Notes under the pieces: generated by a model
The model's input: the letters and a program-made list of their open reading frames with translations, nothing else
The model's database searches: none
Told to the model about the DNA's origin: nothing
Shown: positions 5,875-7,057 of the stretch, piece after piece
Position numbering within the stretch: position 1 is the first letter of the stretch
Layout of the letters: the number at the start of each line of letters is the position of its first letter
Origin: Bacteroidota bacterium
Lineage (GTDB): Bacteria; Bacteroidota; Rhodothermia; Rhodothermales; Bin80
Direction of reading: 5' to 3'
Assembly: GCA_026702635.1 (NCBI GenBank)
Contig: JAPPBZ010000218.1
Location: forward strand, 1 to 7,057
Length of the DNA stretch: 7,057 bases
Program-made: the position numbers and the translations under genes

Positions 5875-6756
5875 ATGCCAAATCCCTGGACCGGAATTGG
5901 TAATCCGTACACACGCACCGAAGTTTTGGAACGATTACATGCCACGCTGGACCGTGGCGAACCGATTATCGTTGCCGGAGCTGGTACAGGGATCAGTGCC
6001 AAATTTATTGAAAAGGGCGGCGCGGATCTTCTAATTATCTATAACTCGGGCCGTTTTCGTATGTCTGGGCACGGGTCAACAGCGGGACTCATGGCCTATG
6101 GTGATGCGAATGCAGTCGCCATGGAAATCGGTGAATTTGAAGTTCTCCCCATAGTAGAAGAAATCCCTGTCATCTGCGGGGTCCATGCCTCTGACCCACG
6201 CCGACGTATCTGGCACCATCTCCTGAAAGTGAAGGATATGGGGTTCAGTGGTATCAATAACTTTCCTACCCACTCAATTGTAGATGGCCTCTTCCGACAG
6301 GTACTGGAGGAAACCGGAATGAGTGTTCAACACGAGATTGATATGGTAGGATTGGCTCAGAAGAAAGGAATTGACCTATTCTCAATCGTCTATGTCTCTA
6401 CACCGGAGGAGTCCCGTAAGATGGCTGAGGCTGGTGCAGATGTGATTATCGCCCATGTAGGTTGTACGATCGGAGGATCAATTGGCGTAACCGATGCTAC
6501 CTGCACACTTGAAGAAGCTGCTGCACGCACTCAGGAAATCATTGAAGCTGCCCGCACCGTTCGAGAGAACATCCTCTTCCTGAGTCACGGAGGTCCTATC
6601 TGTACGCCGTCTGATGCTGCGTACATAAACGAACACTCCGATGCGGTCGGATTTGTTGGAGCCAGCAGCCTTGAACGAATGGGTGTCGAAGAGTCTTTGA
6701 TCAATCTCACAAACGAATTCAAACAGATCCCGTGTCCTGCAGCCCATAAACGCTAA
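5875..6756 (+). CDS. TIM-barrel 'phosphoenolpyruvate hydrolase-like' family protein (Tm-1 C-terminal-like)
   Basis: The 293 residues match the TIM-barrel family usually annotated as phosphoenolpyruvate hydrolase or TIM-barrel signal transduction protein. In plants this domain is the C-terminal half of Tm-1-type proteins, fused to a UPF0261/Tm-1-like ATP-binding domain. Recognisable blocks are VAGAGTGISAKFIEKGGADL (33-52) followed by IIYNSGRFRMSG (54-65), CGVHASDP (101-108), GINNFPTHSIVDG (126-138) and AHVGCTIGGSIG (193-204). SHGGPI (237-242) and FVGASSLERMGVE (260-272) follow. These are Gly-rich strand-loop segments typical of a phosphate-binding barrel. The protein is soluble and cytoplasmic, with no signal peptide. 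ATG 5875 gives full length, with no Shine-Dalgarno visible. The stop overlaps the next ATG by one base (TAATG), so translation of the cupin is probably coupled. No UPF0261 partner is in the window; it may lie to the right. Family membership is clear; the real reaction is not established, and the PEP-hydrolase name should be treated with caution. Confidence 0.88.
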   Translation: MPNPWTGIGNPYTRTEVLERLHATLDRGEPIIVAGAGTGISAKFIEKGGADLLIIYNSGRFRMSGHGSTAGLMAYGDANAVAMEIGEFEVLPIVEEIPVICGVHASDPRRRIWHHLLKVKDMGFSGINNFPTHSIVDGLFRQVLEETGMSVQHEIDMVGLAQKKGIDLFSIVYVSTPEESRKMAEAGADVIIAHVGCTIGGSIGVTDATCTLEEAAARTQEIIEAARTVRENILFLSHGGPICTPSDAAYINEHSDAVGFVGASSLERMGVEESLINLTNEFKQIPCPAAHKR

Positions 6757-7057
6757 TGTCTAAGTACTTTTTTTTACGTAAAGATTCCCATTTCGTGGAA
6801 CCTGTTGACCACGGAACCATTACCTGGATCAATTACCCAGACTCGGTTACCCCTGGCCTCTTTGCTGCAAGGGCAAAGATCCACCCTAGTAAGGGTCACG
6901 ACTTTCACCGGCATCCTGGTCGGGAAGAATTGATTGTCGTTTTAGAGGGGATGGTTGAGCAATGGATTGATGATACCTGCCAGATTCTAGCCCCCGGTGA
7001 TGCGGTGTCCAAGCTGCGGATCAGCCGCGACGAGTGCCTGCGGGCTGTCCAAACCTG
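6756..7057 (+). CDS. Cupin-domain protein, 3' end outside window
   Basis: The first 100 residues of a small cupin are visible. Cupin motif 1 is clear: GHDFHRHPGREELIVVLEG (47-65), with metal-binding His51, His53 and Glu57 or Glu58, and the closing Gly65. A beta-strand pattern follows (MVEQWIDDT, then ILAPGDAV at 77-84), which begins motif 2. The start ATG overlaps the stop of the TIM-barrel gene (TAATG), implying co-transcription and translational coupling. Such cupins are typically mononuclear metal enzymes or sugar/acid binders; the role is probably in the same pathway as the barrel protein. After Val84 the expected motif 2 (hydrophobic-x-[IV]-P-x3-P-H) does not appear, and the remaining residues (SKLRISRDECLRAVQT) contain neither the Pro-Gly/Pro pattern nor the His. 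The ORF stays open to the edge. An eight-T run (6768-6775) lies within codons 5-7. Confidence 0.78.
   Translation, partial: MSKYFFLRKDSHFVEPVDHGTITWINYPDSVTPGLFAARAKIHPSKGHDFHRHPGREELIVVLEGMVEQWIDDTCQILAPGDAVSKLRISRDECLRAVQT

Noticed and set aside
6768..6775. Eight-T run in codons 5-7 of the cupin as a possible phase-variation or slippage switch
   Set aside because: A single run of eight is common by chance in a ~50% GC genome, and the present length keeps the frame open through the cupin motif. No sign of alternative states can be seen in one sequence.

Overview
The window comes from a bacterial chromosome of roughly 50% GC, carrying ordinary housekeeping and accessory metabolic genes with no phage, CRISPR or rRNA/tRNA content that I can see. 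Four of the complete genes (aroB, the sulfatase, the oxidoreductase and the TIM-barrel gene) lack a recognisable Shine-Dalgarno sequence, and one has an A-rich stretch before its ATG. Together with an exported S1 sulfatase, a Tat-exported Gfo/Idh/MocA oxidoreductase and a MerC-domain protein, this fits the Bacteroidota/Rhodothermota/Balneolota sphere. Planctomycetes-like or sponge/marine-associated lineages cannot be excluded. This placement is inference from gene content only.

Layout. Bases 1-1059 (+) hold the 3' part of an HtrA/DegP-type periplasmic serine protease: the end of the protease domain with the catalytic Ser, then two PDZ domains. A strong hairpin at 1101-1124 separates it from aroB (1142-2233, +), a complete 3-dehydroquinate synthase. 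After a 264-base intergenic region with one long stem-forming repeat comes a secreted, formylglycine-type sulfatase (2498-3823, +). It converges, across a hairpin at 3845-3875, on a small MerC-domain membrane protein (3904-4278, -). That gene is clearly richer in GC than its surroundings and is flanked by AT-rich DNA. Next on the same strand is a Tat-signal Gfo/Idh/MocA oxidoreductase (4411-5733, -).

A 141-base divergent region (5734-5874) separates the oxidoreductase from a plus-strand pair: a TIM-barrel protein of the 'phosphoenolpyruvate hydrolase-like' (Tm-1 C-terminal-like) family (5875-6756), and a cupin that overlaps it by one base (TAATG) and runs off the right edge (6756-7057).

How the genes fit together. 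HtrA and aroB serve protein quality control and the shikimate pathway and look like unrelated neighbours. The sulfatase and the oxidoreductase suggest processing of sulfated or modified sugars outside the cytoplasm. The oxidoreductase <-> TIM-barrel/cupin divergon is the part of the window with least known biology and the best candidate for an uncharacterised catabolic module. The last ~50 bases of the cupin stop looking like a cupin and may mark a frameshift, an insertion or an assembly junction. I found no strong evidence of a wholly new system.
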